6,386 nucleotides of DNA from Balneolaceae bacterium (GTDB lineage: Bacteria > Bacteroidota > Rhodothermia > Balneolales > Balneolaceae). Positions 5,932 through 6,386 of this stretch are shown one piece after another. Within the stretch, counting starts at the first letter, position 1. The number at the start of each line of letters is the position of its first letter. The position numbers were made by a program, and so were the translations under genes. The DNA lies in NCBI GenBank assembly GCA_007126675.1, contig SLAU01000032.1:1-6386 (forward strand), given 5' to 3'. The notes under the pieces were generated by a model, which saw only the letters and a list, made by a program, of their open reading frames with translations, made no database searches and had not been told where the DNA came from.

Positions 5932-6386
5932 ATGTTTTTTGTATTTGATGTAGAAACCATACCTGACTTCGATTTTTTACGGGCAGTCTTAAATAACAGC
6001 GAAAGCTCAGATGATGAACTGCTTGAAATTGCATCCGAAGAGCTGACCAGAAATCAAAGCGGCTTTCTTCCTCCAATGTATCACAGAATGGTATCCTGGG
6101 TTGGGCTTTGGGTAGAGAACTCAGGGAAACCGGTACAAAAAAATGGCTGGCACGGAACGGATGAAAAAGAAGGTCTTGCAAAACTGTTTAAATCTCTGCT
6201 TACCTATAAAGATTTTGGTTTGATCCATCACAACGGCCGCGGTTTCGATTTACCCCTCATCACCTACCGAGCTATGCATCACAAAATGCAAATGCCGCTT
6301 CGCCTCAGCCATTACGATATCCGGTATCGTTTCAGCAAGGTGAATGTGGACCTGATGGATGAGTTCAGTAATTACGGTGCCAGTTC
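5932..6386 (+). CDS. PolB-like DEDD 3'-5' exonuclease, 3' end beyond window
   Basis: The open reading frame starts with ATG at 5932 and is still open at the window end after 151 complete codons, so only the N-terminal part is visible. The translation begins MFFVFDVETIPD, giving the Exo I motif with D6 and E8. HHNGRGFDLPLI (99-110) is the Exo II motif, with N101 and D106 as key residues. VNVDLMDEFSNYGA (137-150) matches the characteristic segment before the third motif. These features fit the predicted 3'-5' exonuclease family related to the PolB exonuclease domain (Pfam DNA_pol_B_exo2). The Exo III motif, which would tell DEDDy from DEDDh, lies outside the window. The family is thought to act in DNA repair or processing, but its specific role is poorly defined. 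It may be cotranscribed with the asparaginase, since no terminator is seen in the 33-nt gap. Confidence 0.88.
   Translation, partial: MFFVFDVETIPDFDFLRAVLNNSESSDDELLEIASEELTRNQSGFLPPMYHRMVSWVGLWVENSGKPVQKNGWHGTDEKEGLAKLFKSLLTYKDFGLIHHNGRGFDLPLITYRAMHHKMQMPLRLSHYDIRYRFSKVNVDLMDEFSNYGAS

Noticed and set aside
5909..6181. 90-codon minus-strand open frame opposite the exonuclease start
   Set aside because: The plus strand here encodes clear Exo I and Exo II motifs, so this frame is a shadow.

Overview
The window looks like chromosomal DNA from a member of the Bacteroidota/Balneolota/Rhodothermota assemblage. The evidence is a TonB-dependent receptor with an N-terminal carboxypeptidase-regulatory-like domain, followed 2 nt later by a small DUF4249-like lipoprotein gene. 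The start codons also sit in A/T-rich leaders without a clear Shine-Dalgarno sequence, and the substrate-binding protein is a lipoprotein. A marine Balneola-type genome is my best guess, but it rests on style rather than on a marker gene.

Layout. Positions 1-356 carry no gene. They hold a possible decayed insertion-sequence end near 97-119 and a composite palindromic repeat at 192-303. Three genes then run on the minus strand, in transcription order: TonB-dependent receptor (4641 to 2389), DUF4249-like lipoprotein (2386 to 1457) and Fe(III)-binding ABC transporter lipoprotein (1370 to 357). A 261-nt divergent intergenic region (4642-4902) separates them from a plus-strand pair: a type I (cytosolic) L-asparaginase (4903-5898) and the start of a PolB-like DEDD 3'-5' exonuclease (from 5932, cut by the window end).

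How the genes may work together. The receptor and the lipoprotein are almost certainly co-translated and act at the outer membrane. The third gene has the full set of ferric-iron ligands of the FutA/FbpA family, so the minus-strand block may be an iron-acquisition locus. No ABC permease or ATPase lies in the window, and an 86-nt gap containing a strong inverted repeat precedes the iron-binding gene, so it may have its own promoter. The asparaginase and exonuclease look like housekeeping genes with no visible link to transport.

I found no CRISPR array, tRNA, rRNA, intact transposase, toxin-antitoxin pair or defence system. The most unusual structure is the composite repeat at 192-303: two inverted hairpin units with a 38-bp second palindrome nested in one of them.
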